This document shows positions 1 to 9,201 of a stretch of 64,000 nucleotides of DNA, in pieces. The notes under the pieces were generated by a model. It was not told where the DNA came from and did no database searches. It saw nothing but the letters and a program-made list of their open reading frames with translations. The position numbers and the translations under genes are program-made. The stretch comes from Halovenus halobia (lineage in GTDB: Archaea > Halobacteriota > Halobacteria > Halobacteriales > Haloarculaceae). The stretch covers positions 620,001 through 684,000 of the forward strand of contig NZ_JBLKOA010000001.1 in the NCBI RefSeq assembly GCF_051414135.1, given 5' to 3'. Each line of letters opens with the position of its first letter. The first letter of the stretch is position 1.

Positions 1-1242
1 CTCGGCGTCGCCAGCCCCCAACAGCCCACGGGCAGCCTTTTTCCCCCACTCGACGGCTGGCTGGGTGAACGTCTCCACATCGTAGAGTTCGCCAGCCAGA
101 ATACAGGCCGCTTCCATCTCGTACAACAGTTGCCCGACACTCTCGGCGTCGAGTCTGTCGATTTCGACACGGACGTTTGGACACTCTGCGGCCGCGAGAC
201 TCGCTTCCGTCGCCTCGAATTCGGCGTCGAGCAACTCGCCAAGGCCTTTGCCGCCCAGATAGGCGAGGTCTGGAATGCCCGTTTCGGGAATCGGTTGCTC
301 GGGGCCGTCAGTCACCCGGACAAGCGAGACGAGTTTGTCTTTCGGGCCGGCGCGGTACAACTGCAGTTGTGAGTGCTGGTCTGTCGCGCCCAGTGCTCGC
401 ACGGGCGTCTGACCGCCGCCGTCTTTGCCGAGGCTTTCTGCCCAGAGCTGCGCGAACCACTCCGAAAAGGCCTCTAACCCCTCGGCGTAGGGCATCATCA
501 CGTTCGTCGAGTAGTCGCGCTGGTCGAGTGCGTAGGCTGTTGCGCCGTAAGCGTAGGCAGGACACTCGAACAGCGACGGCGCGAGCGAGTCTGCTCCCGC
601 CTGCCCGCCAGCGACCAGTCCCTCGATGTCGTGGCCCTGAATTGCGGCCGGGACCAGACCAACCGCAGATAGTGCCGAAAACCGCCCGGGGACGCCCGTC
701 GGAACAGTCAACGAGGGGAGGCCGTGTCCGTCCGCGAGGTCCCTCAGCGGCCCTTCTTCGCCAGTCGTTACGACCGTCCGCTCGGTCCAGTCGACGCCAG
801 CGTCGTCCATCGCTTCCCGAACGACGAGGAAGTTGGCAAGCGTCTCCGCAGTCGTTCCGGACCGCGAGACAACGTTCACCGCCGTCGTGGAGAAGTCGAG
901 GGTGGAGAGCGTCGTCTGGACATTTTTGGGGTCGACATTGTCCAGGACGTAGTGGTCAGTTTCGCTGGGGCCGAGCGCCTGGGAGATGGTGGCCGCACCG
1001 AGCGCGCTGCCGCCGATCCCGACAGTGAGCACGGCTTCGCTGTCGGCAACTGGTTCGACTGCGGATTCGATTGTGGCCGGGTCGGTGGTCGCGGGGAGGT
1101 TGAGCGAGGCGTAGCCAAATTCGTCGTCCGCGCGGCCGTCGTCGATCCGCTGGTGGGCCGATTCGACAGCCCCGTCGAGGTCATCGAGGTCCGCGCGGTC
1201 GAGCGCGTCAGCCGCGAGGAGATTTCCGATATCGATCTGCAT
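1..1242 (-). CDS. pgi: Glucose-6-phosphate isomerase, 3' end cut by window edge
   Basis: Interconverts glucose 6-phosphate and fructose 6-phosphate in the cytoplasm, serving gluconeogenesis and sugar breakdown. 414 codons are visible from an ATG at 1242; the frame stays open to base 1, so the C-terminus lies outside the window. The N-terminal half carries the SIS-type sugar-isomerase signatures GIGGSALGA (residues 75-83) and SRSGTTAET, the phosphate-binding segments of the PGI family. Length and motifs match haloarchaeal PGI. The gene diverges from the acidic protein gene at 1330, and the 87-bp gap must hold both promoters. The family call is firm. Only the last few dozen residues are missing. 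Confidence 0.93.
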   Translation of the reverse strand, partial: MQIDIGNLLAADALDRADLDDLDGAVESAHQRIDDGRADDEFGYASLNLPATTDPATIESAVEPVADSEAVLTVGIGGSALGAATISQALGPSETDHYVLDNVDPKNVQTTLSTLDFSTTAVNVVSRSGTTAETLANFLVVREAMDDAGVDWTERTVVTTGEEGPLRDLADGHGLPSLTVPTGVPGRFSALSAVGLVPAAIQGHDIEGLVAGGQAGADSLAPSLFECPAYAYGATAYALDQRDYSTNVMMPYAEGLEAFSEWFAQLWAESLGKDGGGQTPVRALGATDQHSQLQLYRAGPKDKLVSLVRVTDGPEQPIPETGIPDLAYLGGKGLGELLDAEFEATEASLAAAECPNVRVEIDRLDAESVGQLLYEMEAACILAGELYDVETFTQPAVEWGKKAARGLLGAGDAE

Positions 1243-1329
1243 ACTGCTTTCCTCGGCGGGCGGTCGTATAGTGGTCACGGTACGGAGAGAGTCGAAACCG
1301 CAAAGAGTCTCTGCAGCCTACAGATAGCC

Positions 1330-1983
1330 ATGACTCAGGAGGACGAGGGCGACGACTCAGCGGGCGATAACGGGGATGTGCGCGAGAACGACCCCATTGC
1401 AGGGATGTACGACGACACTGACAGCGACGAGCCGGTGGTTCCCACCGACCCGACTGGCGGCGACGACGAGGAGGGTGGACTTTCCGGCCCGCTCGCAGAG
1501 GAGCCTGAAGAACCAGAGACAAAGTACGGGACATATTACGTCAAGTACGCTGAAGACGGCGCAGTCACACTACACAATGTGGAGACGGCAGAAATTGTCA
1601 CTCTCTCCGAGAATCCCGGCTTTGTGGACCACGAAATTGTCGAGGTAACGCTGATTGCCCAGCCGCCGATGGAAGTCTCGTATCTGGTCAAGGAACTGCA
1701 CGACCAGTGGAAAGTCGACGTGGAGATTAGTTCGCTGTCGCCGACGACACAGACTCTGAAAATTGCGGACGAGATGGACGAAGACGAAGTAATCGCCTTC
1801 GAGCGCGAGGGCGATGGTGAAGTCCACGTCCTCAAAATCGAGCCAGACCGTGTCGAGCCGACTGTCGACGTTCTCGACGAAGACGAGCAACCGTACAAAA
1901 ATGCGGCCCGTAACGATGTCGACAACGTCGAAATTCGCAGCGACGAGGACGCCGGCGTCATCGCGATTCGGTATCTCCCCTGA
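1330..1983 (+). CDS. Acidic conserved haloarchaeal protein (DUF5812-like)
   Basis: A 217-residue cytoplasmic protein with no signal peptide or membrane segment. Residues 1-65 are a disordered, Asp/Glu-rich tail. The folded part begins near KYGTYYVKY and is made of short beta-rich segments. I chose the ATG at 1330; the same frame is open far upstream through the antisense strand of pgi, but that extension is Arg-rich and does not look like haloarchaeal protein. It resembles a conserved haloarchaeal family annotated as DUF5812, recalled from memory and not checked. The amidase starts 42 bases downstream on the same strand, so the two may be cotranscribed. No function can be assigned. Confidence 0.8.
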   Translation: MTQEDEGDDSAGDNGDVRENDPIAGMYDDTDSDEPVVPTDPTGGDDEEGGLSGPLAEEPEEPETKYGTYYVKYAEDGAVTLHNVETAEIVTLSENPGFVDHEIVEVTLIAQPPMEVSYLVKELHDQWKVDVEISSLSPTTQTLKIADEMDEDEVIAFEREGDGEVHVLKIEPDRVEPTVDVLDEDEQPYKNAARNDVDNVEIRSDEDAGVIAIRYLP

Positions 1984-2025
1984 GACGGGGAAACGAGTAA
2001 GTGGCTGTTGGTCGCAGTAATCGTG

Positions 2026-3477
2026 ATGACAGACGACAGCACACCCCAACTAGCGGAGCTACTGGACCGCGCCGCGGAGACGTACGGACTGACACTCTCG
2101 ACGGGCGAACGCGAGGCCTACGAGACAGAAATCCAGAATACAGAGGCACTGCTTGCAGGGCTCGAACCAACTGCCTTCGAGTCTGCCCCGGCCGAGAACG
2201 TGTCCGAGGGCGACGACGAGTACAACGCCTTTCTGTACACCTGCGAGCTGTCGGGCCCGGACTCTGGAGCACTCGACGGGATGGAGGTTGCCGTCAAGGA
2301 CAATATCGCAGTCGCAGGCGTGCCGATGACCTGTGGATCGGCGGCCGTCGACTTCGAGCCCTCGTATCACGCTGCCGTCACCGAGCGACTGCTCGATTCT
2401 GGTAGCCGGGTGGTCGGCACGACCAACATGGACGAGTTTGCCTACTTCACGACCAGCGAGACGTGCGCACACGGCCCGGTGACAAATCCGAACAGCGACG
2501 GCGTTCCCGGCGGCTCGTCCAGCGGGAGTGGTGCGGCTGTCGCCGCTGGCCTCGTCGACGCTGCGCTCGGGACTGATACCGGCGGCTCTGTCCGTATTCC
2601 GGCCTCGTACTGCGGTGTCGTCGGGTTCAAGCCAACCTTTCGCTCTGTCCCGCGGTTCGGATTCGCTGACCTGGCGAGTTCGCTCGACCATATCGGCTCA
2701 CTCGCCCCGGATGTGGAGACAGCGGCGACTGTCCTCGCTGCAATCAACGGCCCCGATGTTCGCGACCCGTCGACAGATGGCGTCCCAACCCCTGACCCGA
2801 CTGCTGGACTCGACACTGACCCAGACGGACTCCGTGCTGGCGTCGTTACGAACGCTCAACGTCGGTCAGACGACGCCGTTGCGGAGCGAATCGAAGCAGA
2901 AGCTGAGAGGCTGGAATCAGCAGGTGTGACCGTCGAGGAGGTGTCGCTGCCGGGGCTTGATATGCAACCGCTGGTCAACTCTGCAGTCACAGCAGTCGAG
3001 TTTACGGCCCTCGTTGCACAGGCCGGGCAGGACATCGGTGTCGGCACAGGGTACAGCGAACAGTGGCGCGAGGCAGTCGCGACGATGGACGCGGAACAAC
3101 TGGGCGAAAACATTCGAGCACGGCTCGTCGTGGGCCGGACACTTGCGACGAGCGACGACAGCGCGGGTTACGTTGCCGCACAGAACACCCGCCAGCAGTT
3201 CAGGGAGGTTGTCGACGACAGGCTGACCGAATACGACGCGCTCATCCTGCCCACGACGCCGACAACAGCGCCCGAATTCGGCAGCGTCGAGACGGACGCC
3301 GACCTGCTCGATACCATCGCGCTGACGAGTCCGTTCAACCTGACAGGACATCCGGCGCTGTCGGTCCCCTCTCGCTCCGAGTCAGGGGGCGAGCCAGTTG
3401 GCTGTCAGGTCGTGACTGACCATTTCGACGAGGCGACGGCAGTGACACTGGGGCGGGCGCTGGAGCGGGGCTCGTAG
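2026..3477 (+). CDS. Amidase, GatA-like signature family
   Basis: A 483-residue amidase-signature enzyme, expected to hydrolyse a C-N amide bond. The Ser-cisSer-Lys triad is visible: Lys in VAVKDNI (about residue 91), the serine-rich GGSSSGSG loop (about 165) and the nucleophile in DTGGSVRIP (about 188). I used the ATG at 2026; a TTG at 2008 would add only six residues. Family members include GatA of the Asp/Glu-tRNA amidotransferase and free-standing amidases. No gatB or gatC lies nearby, and the C-terminal half is divergent, so a stand-alone amidase is as likely as GatA. The substrate cannot be read from sequence. The 77-bp gap before secF probably separates transcription units. Confidence 0.85.
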   Translation: MTDDSTPQLAELLDRAAETYGLTLSTGEREAYETEIQNTEALLAGLEPTAFESAPAENVSEGDDEYNAFLYTCELSGPDSGALDGMEVAVKDNIAVAGVPMTCGSAAVDFEPSYHAAVTERLLDSGSRVVGTTNMDEFAYFTTSETCAHGPVTNPNSDGVPGGSSSGSGAAVAAGLVDAALGTDTGGSVRIPASYCGVVGFKPTFRSVPRFGFADLASSLDHIGSLAPDVETAATVLAAINGPDVRDPSTDGVPTPDPTAGLDTDPDGLRAGVVTNAQRRSDDAVAERIEAEAERLESAGVTVEEVSLPGLDMQPLVNSAVTAVEFTALVAQAGQDIGVGTGYSEQWREAVATMDAEQLGENIRARLVVGRTLATSDDSAGYVAAQNTRQQFREVVDDRLTEYDALILPTTPTTAPEFGSVETDADLLDTIALTSPFNLTGHPALSVPSRSESGGEPVGCQVVTDHFDEATAVTLGRALERGS

Positions 3478-3554
3478 CGACCTGCCTTCCGTCTGGGAGA
3501 CCGGCGCCGGAGCGTACAAAAAGGCTTATTCAACCCCGTCTCGGAATCGTCCCT

Positions 3555-4436
3555 ATGGGACGTATCGACGTCGAGCGCGTGCCCTATGAGGACTACACAG
3601 ACCGCCAGTTGGCGGTCATTCCTCTCGCTGTGCTCGGCATCTCTCTCGCGATTATCGCCGGCGCATATCTGATGACGGGGACACCCGTCGCGCTCGGCTT
3701 CGAGTTCACTGGGGGTACAGAGATCCAATTCACGGCGGAGGATACTTCGACTGCCGAAATTGAAGAAACGCTCTCCGACTACAGTATCGAGACTGTCCGG
3801 TCGGTCGGCGTTGACGGCGACACCTACAGCGTCCAGACGCAGTTGACCGGCGAGGAGGCCGTACCGATCCAAGAGGAACTCAACGCGGCGTATGGCAGCG
3901 GGGATGGGGACGTGATTGACCGCGTCGAACAGCGCTCAGCCTCCTTCGGTGGGAGTACACAGGGGCAGGCCCTGATCGGGCTGCTAGTTGCATTCACCGG
4001 CATGAGCATTCTCGTCGCGCTTATGTTCCGGACGTTCGTGCCAAGTATCGCCGTCGTTCTGTCGGCCTTTTCCGATATCATAATTCCGCTGGCGCTAATG
4101 AACATCTTCGGAATCGAACTCACGCTCGGTGCCGTTGCCGCTCTCCTGATGATTATCGGTTATAGCGTGGACTCGGACATTCTGCTGAACAACCACATAC
4201 TCAGGCGACGTGGTGGCTTCTACGAGAACGCCTACGCCGCGATGCGCACCGGTATTTCGATGACGTTGACCTCTATCGGGGCGATGGTGACGATGGTTGT
4301 CGTGGCGACGCTGTTCGGGGTCCCGCTGCTCGGCGAAATTGGCCTGATTCTCGTCTTCGGGCTCTGTGCAGACATCATGAACACCTACTTGCTCAATATG
4401 AGTCTCCTACGCTGGTACGCAGGTGATGATCTATGA
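3555..4436 (+). CDS. secF: Protein-export membrane protein SecF
   Basis: SecF is the partner of SecD in the membrane complex that helps proteins through the SecYEG channel. The 293-residue protein has an N-terminal membrane helix (about residues 20-42), a short extracytoplasmic domain beginning with the conserved FTGGTEIQF, then five helices in the C-terminal half. The usual family landmark of Asp and Gly residues occurs around GYSVDSDILLNNHILRRR. Its stop overlaps the secD start in ATGA, giving translational coupling. The order secF-secD is common in archaea and opposite to that in Escherichia coli. Start is the ATG at 3555. Confidence 0.95.
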   Translation: MGRIDVERVPYEDYTDRQLAVIPLAVLGISLAIIAGAYLMTGTPVALGFEFTGGTEIQFTAEDTSTAEIEETLSDYSIETVRSVGVDGDTYSVQTQLTGEEAVPIQEELNAAYGSGDGDVIDRVEQRSASFGGSTQGQALIGLLVAFTGMSILVALMFRTFVPSIAVVLSAFSDIIIPLALMNIFGIELTLGAVAALLMIIGYSVDSDILLNNHILRRRGGFYENAYAAMRTGISMTLTSIGAMVTMVVVATLFGVPLLGEIGLILVFGLCADIMNTYLLNMSLLRWYAGDDL

Positions 4437-6043
4437 TCGACGTCCGAGACAACCTCCGCATCATTGCGCTCGTGGTGCTTTGTTTGCTTGCCGCCCTAGC
4501 GCTGTTCGGACCGCTTGGGTCCGGGGCCAGCGGACAGGATGTCGGCAACCAGACACAGCAGGCCAGTGACCCAACCAACCTGCAGTACGGACTGGACCTC
4601 GCTGGCGGGACACGCGTCCGGGGTGAACTTGTTGGTCAGACGGCTGACGTTGAATACAACATAGACCGCGGAAGCGAAATTCGAACGACTATCGCAAGCG
4701 AACTCCAGGGCGAATACGGAGTCGAAACAAGTGAGGTGCAACTGCGCCCGGAGGATGGCGCTATTGAACTGTACCGGAGTACAGAGGATGTTCCGCCGTC
4801 GGAGTTTGCGGCGGCACTGAGCGCGGCGGGAGTCGAGGCCAGTGAGAGTGATATCAGCAGTGGTGTCACAGAAAGTTCCCGTTCGGAGGCGGTCGATGTG
4901 CTCAACCGCCGAATCGACGAGACCGGGCTTGGCGGGTCGAGTGTTACCACAACACAGACACCGGGCGGCAACTACTTTATCGTCGTTGAAGTGCCTGGTG
5001 CGGACCAACAGGAGGTCAGAGACCTGATCGGCGACACTGGCAGTGTGCAGGTGCTGCTGGCGACACCGAACGGCACGGAAAATGCCACCAGCCCGAACAC
5101 CGAGATTCTGCTGGAGCAGGATGACTTCCTTCGGATCCCCGGTGCACAGCGTGGTAATCCTGATGACCCCACAGACCCATCGCGGGTTTCGGTCCAACTC
5201 ACCGAATCCGCCGCAGAGCGGTTCCAGCAACGGCTGGTCGAAAGCGGCTTCACACAGAACGGTGTGACCGGTGCGCAGGCCTGTCGCTACGAGGAAGGCA
5301 CGGAGCCAGACCCGAACCAATACTGCCTGTACACGGTTGTGAACGGTAATATTACAAGCGGGTCGGGGCTCACAGCAGGCTTTGCAGACCAACTCGAAGC
5401 CGGCAATTTCGACGGCGGATACGCGATCCAGACACCCGGTTCCTTCGAGGAAGCACAGGAACTCGAAGTGGACCTCAAGTCCGGGTCGCTCCCAACTGAG
5501 CTCAGCATCGAGTCGACAAGCTACATTTCACCCAGTCAGGCACAGGCATTCAAGCCACTGGCGCTGCTGACGGCACTCCTGGCGTGGCTGGCCGTGAGTA
5601 TGGTTGTCTACATCTTCTACCGCGATCTCCGTGTCGCGGTGCCGATGCTTCTCACCGCGGCCAGTGAGGTGTTCCTGTTGCTTGGCTTTGCTGCCGCAAT
5701 CGGGCTGGCACTGGACCTATCACACATCGCGGGACTGATAGCCGTCATCGGAACAGGGTTGGACGACCTGATAATCATGGCTGATGAAATCTTACAACGC
5801 CGTGAAAAGGTCAAGACAGGCCGGGTCTTCCAGAGCCGGTTCCGCAAGGCGTTCTGGATTATCGGGATGGCTGCTGGGACAACCATCGTGGCGATGAGCC
5901 CACTTGCAGTGCTCAGTCTCGGTGACCTCCGTGGCTTTGCAATTATCACGATTGTCGGCGTCCTGATCGGGGTGCTCATCACCCGACCGGCCTACGGTGA
6001 CGTGCTCCGCAAGCTGATGCTCGACGACGTCAAGCGGAACTAA
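4433..6043 (+). CDS. secD: Protein-export membrane protein SecD
   Basis: Second half of the SecDF complex, 536 residues. One membrane helix near the N-terminus (about 10-28) precedes a large extracytoplasmic domain, opened by the SecD landmark YGLDLAGGTRVRGEL. Five membrane helices follow from about residue 375 on, including the conserved GTGLDDLIIMADEILQRR segment. The first bases overlap secF. The extracytoplasmic domain is rich in Asp, Glu, Thr and Asn, as expected for an exposed halophilic protein, and contains two Cys around residues 283 and 299 that could form a disulfide. The gene ends 45 bases before a small unknown gene on the same strand. Confidence 0.95.
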   Translation: MIDVRDNLRIIALVVLCLLAALALFGPLGSGASGQDVGNQTQQASDPTNLQYGLDLAGGTRVRGELVGQTADVEYNIDRGSEIRTTIASELQGEYGVETSEVQLRPEDGAIELYRSTEDVPPSEFAAALSAAGVEASESDISSGVTESSRSEAVDVLNRRIDETGLGGSSVTTTQTPGGNYFIVVEVPGADQQEVRDLIGDTGSVQVLLATPNGTENATSPNTEILLEQDDFLRIPGAQRGNPDDPTDPSRVSVQLTESAAERFQQRLVESGFTQNGVTGAQACRYEEGTEPDPNQYCLYTVVNGNITSGSGLTAGFADQLEAGNFDGGYAIQTPGSFEEAQELEVDLKSGSLPTELSIESTSYISPSQAQAFKPLALLTALLAWLAVSMVVYIFYRDLRVAVPMLLTAASEVFLLLGFAAAIGLALDLSHIAGLIAVIGTGLDDLIIMADEILQRREKVKTGRVFQSRFRKAFWIIGMAAGTTIVAMSPLAVLSLGDLRGFAIITIVGVLIGVLITRPAYGDVLRKLMLDDVKRN

Positions 6044-6088
6044 CCGCTATATTCTCTCCTGCCGTAGTGGTATTCGAGGAACGCAGTT

Positions 6089-6304
6089 GTGACGGAACAG
6101 CGCTATCTCGAAGCAGAACTATTCGCCGCCCGCCCCGCTCGCACGCGAATCGAGGAAGCGACAGCAGTGCCCGAGTACACTGAGCGACTCGCGTACGTCC
6201 CAGACCGGGACGTAGCGTTCTCACGGCTGGAAGCGCACATCGAGCGGTTGAAACGCGACTTGGGTTCGTTATCCGAAACGGAGCGGACAAACTCTGAGGC
6301 GTGA
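6089..6304 (+). CDS. Small conserved-looking unknown protein
   Basis: A 71-residue charged protein with a GTG start, 45 bases after secD on the same strand. No Cys and no membrane segment. The C-terminal half (SRLEAHIERLKRDLGSL) has heptad-like spacing and could form a short coiled coil. Base composition and acidic/basic balance fit a real gene and the frame is uninterrupted, but I recognise no family. Position suggests possible cotranscription with secF-secD. It could also be a chance ORF, though the residue composition argues against that. Confidence 0.6.
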   Translation: MTEQRYLEAELFAARPARTRIEEATAVPEYTERLAYVPDRDVAFSRLEAHIERLKRDLGSLSETERTNSEA

Positions 6305-6384
6305 GTTACTGACCGGTGACACGCTTCGCAGGCTTTTCAGTCCTCCCAGCCAACTAGAGTGCGTGCATAACTGCTGGAGAGACG

Positions 6385-7143
6385 ATGACAGGTGACGAGT
6401 ATATCGAGCGTGCGGTGACGGCGCTGGCGAACAGGGAGTACGAACAGGCTGGCGACGCATACAGCCGCTCTGGCTGGTCGACGCTGGCCGAGCCCAGGGA
6501 TGGCTTGAGTCCGTTCGAGGCGGACGAACACGGCTGGGTTGGGCGGGCGCTTCGCTCGCTCGCAGTCGGCGCTGTGGCCTACCGTGTTGCCGGCAAGCAG
6601 ACCCGGGCCACCCGGCGCTGTGTCGAGGGCGTTGCCGTGGCGAAGGACCTCCGCACTGGCCTCTCAGAGCCAGCACAGCGGGCGTGCTTGCTCGAATTCG
6701 CTGCTGACTTTCACGCTATTGGCGCAATGAGTGGCGTTGAGGACGCCTACGACGACGCAGAGACAGCCTACCGCGATGGCGATATCGAGGAGCCCCAGAG
6801 ATGGGGCACAACGCCGTTGTTCGAGGCGGCCGCGGAACCAATCAAACAACTCGCCCGTAGCACCGCTAACGGCGAAATCGCAATCAAGTGGGAGGACCTC
6901 CACGGCTCGGACCCAAGCCAGCCCGGCGCATTTCTGGCCCACCGCGCCCGGTACAAGCGCTCTCGGTTTCCGAGTCTCATCGAGACGGTTTGCTCAGAGG
7001 GGTATCTGGCCGCGCCGCGGGGCACGACGGAGTACAACAATGCTCAGTACCGCTGTCCAGCCTGCAACAGCAGCGACGTGAACTGGACCGGAGACAGCAC
7101 GCTCTGCATGCGCTGCTCACGACCGATGGAGCGGTCCGATTAG
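6385..7143 (+). CDS. Unknown protein with C-terminal zinc ribbon
   Basis: 252 residues. The N-terminal three quarters are helical and repeat-like (EYIERAVTALANREYEQAGDAY), resembling tetratricopeptide-type helical hairpins. The C-terminus has two CxxC pairs, CPAC and CMRC, separated by about 17 residues, the pattern of a zinc ribbon. No signal peptide or membrane helix is seen. Start is the ATG at 6385. It converges with the NAD-kinase-like gene, and the two reading frames share four bases (7140-7143), so termination signals must lie inside coding DNA. Such haloarchaeal proteins have no known role. A regulatory or scaffold function is only a guess. Confidence 0.75.
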   Translation: MTGDEYIERAVTALANREYEQAGDAYSRSGWSTLAEPRDGLSPFEADEHGWVGRALRSLAVGAVAYRVAGKQTRATRRCVEGVAVAKDLRTGLSEPAQRACLLEFAADFHAIGAMSGVEDAYDDAETAYRDGDIEEPQRWGTTPLFEAAAEPIKQLARSTANGEIAIKWEDLHGSDPSQPGAFLAHRARYKRSRFPSLIETVCSEGYLAAPRGTTEYNNAQYRCPACNSSDVNWTGDSTLCMRCSRPMERSD

Positions 7144-7886
7144 ATGACGTCCAGCAATTCGACGGTCCGGTCTCCAGCCCGAATGGTGATTGTTTCCCCT
7201 TCGCTGAGTTCGTATGGCGTGTCGTCGTCATCACGCGTCAACACTGCACCAGAGGACCGCTTCGTCGAGAGAAGTTCAACTTCGACGACAACAGATTCAC
7301 TGCAGAGGACCATCTCGGGCGTATCGGCTGGTGTGTGAATGTTGTTGAACGCGACACCGAAGCCGTCCGTGAACGTTTCACCGGTAATCGCTGTGAAGTA
7401 ACCTGTGGAGCCGAACGGCGTCGCGACGAGCACGCCATCGCCGATGAGTTCGGGGAACTCCCAGGTCGTGTCATCTTCGATACGGGCCGCGAACGTCGCC
7501 GCCAACACTGGAGAGCTGTGGTGGAGGCTGATCTCGTTGAGCGCCTGAAAGCCTCCCTCGAGCTCTTTTCCATCAGCCTCGGCCGTCAGCGTCGAGAACG
7601 TTCGGGAACTCGACTCCGCATGGCCGTCTTCGAGCGCCTGCAACGTTTCGACCAGTTGGTCGACATCGAAGGCTGCCCGGTTGCCCTTCGAGCTCCCAGC
7701 ACGCACCGGGAGAATTCGCGGTTCCAGGTAGTTGCGCGCTGCGTAGAGAATTGTCCCGTCCCCACCAATCGTGACGATAACTGCCGACGGGTCGTACTCC
7801 CCTGTCACGTTCAGTCCAGCCGCTTTCAGTCGGTCGTGCCAGCGTGCTCTGCGGTCTGGATCGTTCGAGACGAGGAAGTACTGCAC
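7140..7886 (-). CDS. NAD kinase-like ATP-NAD kinase family protein
   Basis: A 248-residue member of the ATP-NAD/diacylglycerol kinase fold. The phosphate-binding GGDGT motif lies at residues 41-45, followed by the NE motif in ALNEISLHH and the glycine-rich FGSTGYF segment that contacts NAD. These point to phosphorylation of NAD to NADP. The protein is shorter than most NAD kinases and begins abruptly with a reduced N-terminal lobe. Haloarchaea usually carry more than one member, so this may be a paralogue of the housekeeping enzyme. Two NAD synthetase genes occur later in the window but are not linked to it. Confidence 0.8.
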   Translation of the reverse strand: MQYFLVSNDPDRRARWHDRLKAAGLNVTGEYDPSAVIVTIGGDGTILYAARNYLEPRILPVRAGSSKGNRAAFDVDQLVETLQALEDGHAESSSRTFSTLTAEADGKELEGGFQALNEISLHHSSPVLAATFAARIEDDTTWEFPELIGDGVLVATPFGSTGYFTAITGETFTDGFGVAFNNIHTPADTPEMVLCSESVVVEVELLSTKRSSGAVLTRDDDDTPYELSEGETITIRAGDRTVELLDVI

Positions 7887-7928
7887 GTTCAGAGACGACA
7901 GCGGCCTGGATAAAATGTGCTTCGGCGT

Positions 7929-9125
7929 TCAGTAGAACGTCTCGCCCGTTTTCGCCTTCTCGACGAGCAGGTCACAGGGCAGCGTCTCGGCGAGTTTGTT
8001 CGTGTCCTCGTGTTTCGCGGCAACTTCAGTCAGTTTCTGCAAGATGACATCTGCGCCAACTTCGTCGGCCTTTTCGAGGGGTCCCTGTGGCCAGTTACCG
8101 CCGAGTTTCGCACCCGTGTCGATGTCATCCGGCGTCGCGACGCCGTGTTGCACCATCTTCGCGGCTTCGTTGACGATGGGTGCCCAGACCAGCAGTGTGT
8201 CGAATCCCTGCCCGGCGTCGACGGGGATGTCTGGTTCGTCGCGCTGCTCGTACTCGTAATAGCCCGCGTCGGTCTTCTTCCCGTATCGCCCCTTGTCGTA
8301 CAGTTGGTGGAGCATCGGACAGACCTCGGTATCGTAAGAGAGCGGTCGGTCATCTTCGAGATGGTCCTGTTCGCCCTCCACGCGGAGTTGAATCGCGCCG
8401 GTGTAATCTGCCAACTCGAACGGCCCCATCGGGAATCCTTCTTTGTACTTCATCGCCGAATCGATTTCGCGCATCGAGTACTCGCCGCGGTAAACCATCC
8501 ACGCTGGCCCCTCGCCGAAGGGCCGCATCAGCCGGTTTACGATAAACGACGGCACATCCATCTTACAGCGAATCGGCGTCTTTCCGAACGAGTCGATGAG
8601 GTCCTCTGCGGTGTCTCCCACTGCCGCTGGCGCATGCTCGGTCATAATGACCTCCACGAGGTCCATCAGCATCGGCGGGTTGAACCAGTGTGTGCCGATA
8701 ACCTGCTCAGGTCGCTCGGTAACTTCCGCGAGTCGGGTGATATTCAGCCCGGAGGTGTTCGTCGCCAAAATGGCCTCCGCTGGCGCAACTTCGTCCAGCG
8801 TTTCAAAAATATCCTCTTTGACGCCCTGTTGTTCGACGGCAGCCTCCGTCACGAACTCGGACTCACTGACTGCTGACTCCTGGTCGGTCGTGAAACTGAT
8901 CCGGTCGAGAGCAGCGGCAGTGTCTTCGTCTGTGGCCGCGCCCTTCTCGACTGCTTTTCCGTAGGACCACTCGATGTTCTCCTGGGCTGCTTCGAGTTGT
9001 CCCTCGTCGATATCCTGTATATACACGTCGTACCCAGCCAAGGCAGCAACAGCACCGATCCCCCGTCCCATCTGTCCCGCACCGATTACTGTGATCGTCT
9101 GGATGTCGTCGATGTCAACAACCAT
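7929..9125 (-). CDS. 3-hydroxyacyl-CoA dehydrogenase
   Basis: Oxidises 3-hydroxyacyl-CoA to 3-ketoacyl-CoA with NAD in beta-oxidation. The dinucleotide-binding Rossmann motif VIGAGQMGRG sits at residues 13-22, and ATNTSGLNITRLAE followed by GTHWFNPP is the classic FadB-type core. 398 residues are larger than a minimal 300-residue enzyme, because the C-terminal helical domain is present in two copies, one from about 190 and a second ending near the C-terminus. I used the ATG at 9125, which puts the Rossmann strand at the usual distance; the upstream in-frame extension is not conserved in character. No thiolase or acyl-CoA dehydrogenase lies beside it. Confidence 0.9.
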   Translation of the reverse strand: MVVDIDDIQTITVIGAGQMGRGIGAVAALAGYDVYIQDIDEGQLEAAQENIEWSYGKAVEKGAATDEDTAAALDRISFTTDQESAVSESEFVTEAAVEQQGVKEDIFETLDEVAPAEAILATNTSGLNITRLAEVTERPEQVIGTHWFNPPMLMDLVEVIMTEHAPAAVGDTAEDLIDSFGKTPIRCKMDVPSFIVNRLMRPFGEGPAWMVYRGEYSMREIDSAMKYKEGFPMGPFELADYTGAIQLRVEGEQDHLEDDRPLSYDTEVCPMLHQLYDKGRYGKKTDAGYYEYEQRDEPDIPVDAGQGFDTLLVWAPIVNEAAKMVQHGVATPDDIDTGAKLGGNWPQGPLEKADEVGADVILQKLTEVAAKHEDTNKLAETLPCDLLVEKAKTGETFY

Positions 9126-9201
9126 ACTTGGTAGTTCACTCCCGGGTCGGTTAAAGATATAGTCGGTCAATCCTTATGTTCTCGCGTGTCAAACAGCGGC
9201 T

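Noticed and set aside
177..1028. Open frame of 283 codons antisense to pgi
   Set aside because: Extremely Arg/Ser-rich translation typical of shadow frames in GC-rich coding DNA. pgi explains the region.
724..1329. Long open frame extending upstream of the acidic protein gene
   Set aside because: It is antisense to pgi, Arg-rich, and lacks haloarchaeal protein character. The ATG at 1330 gives the normal protein.
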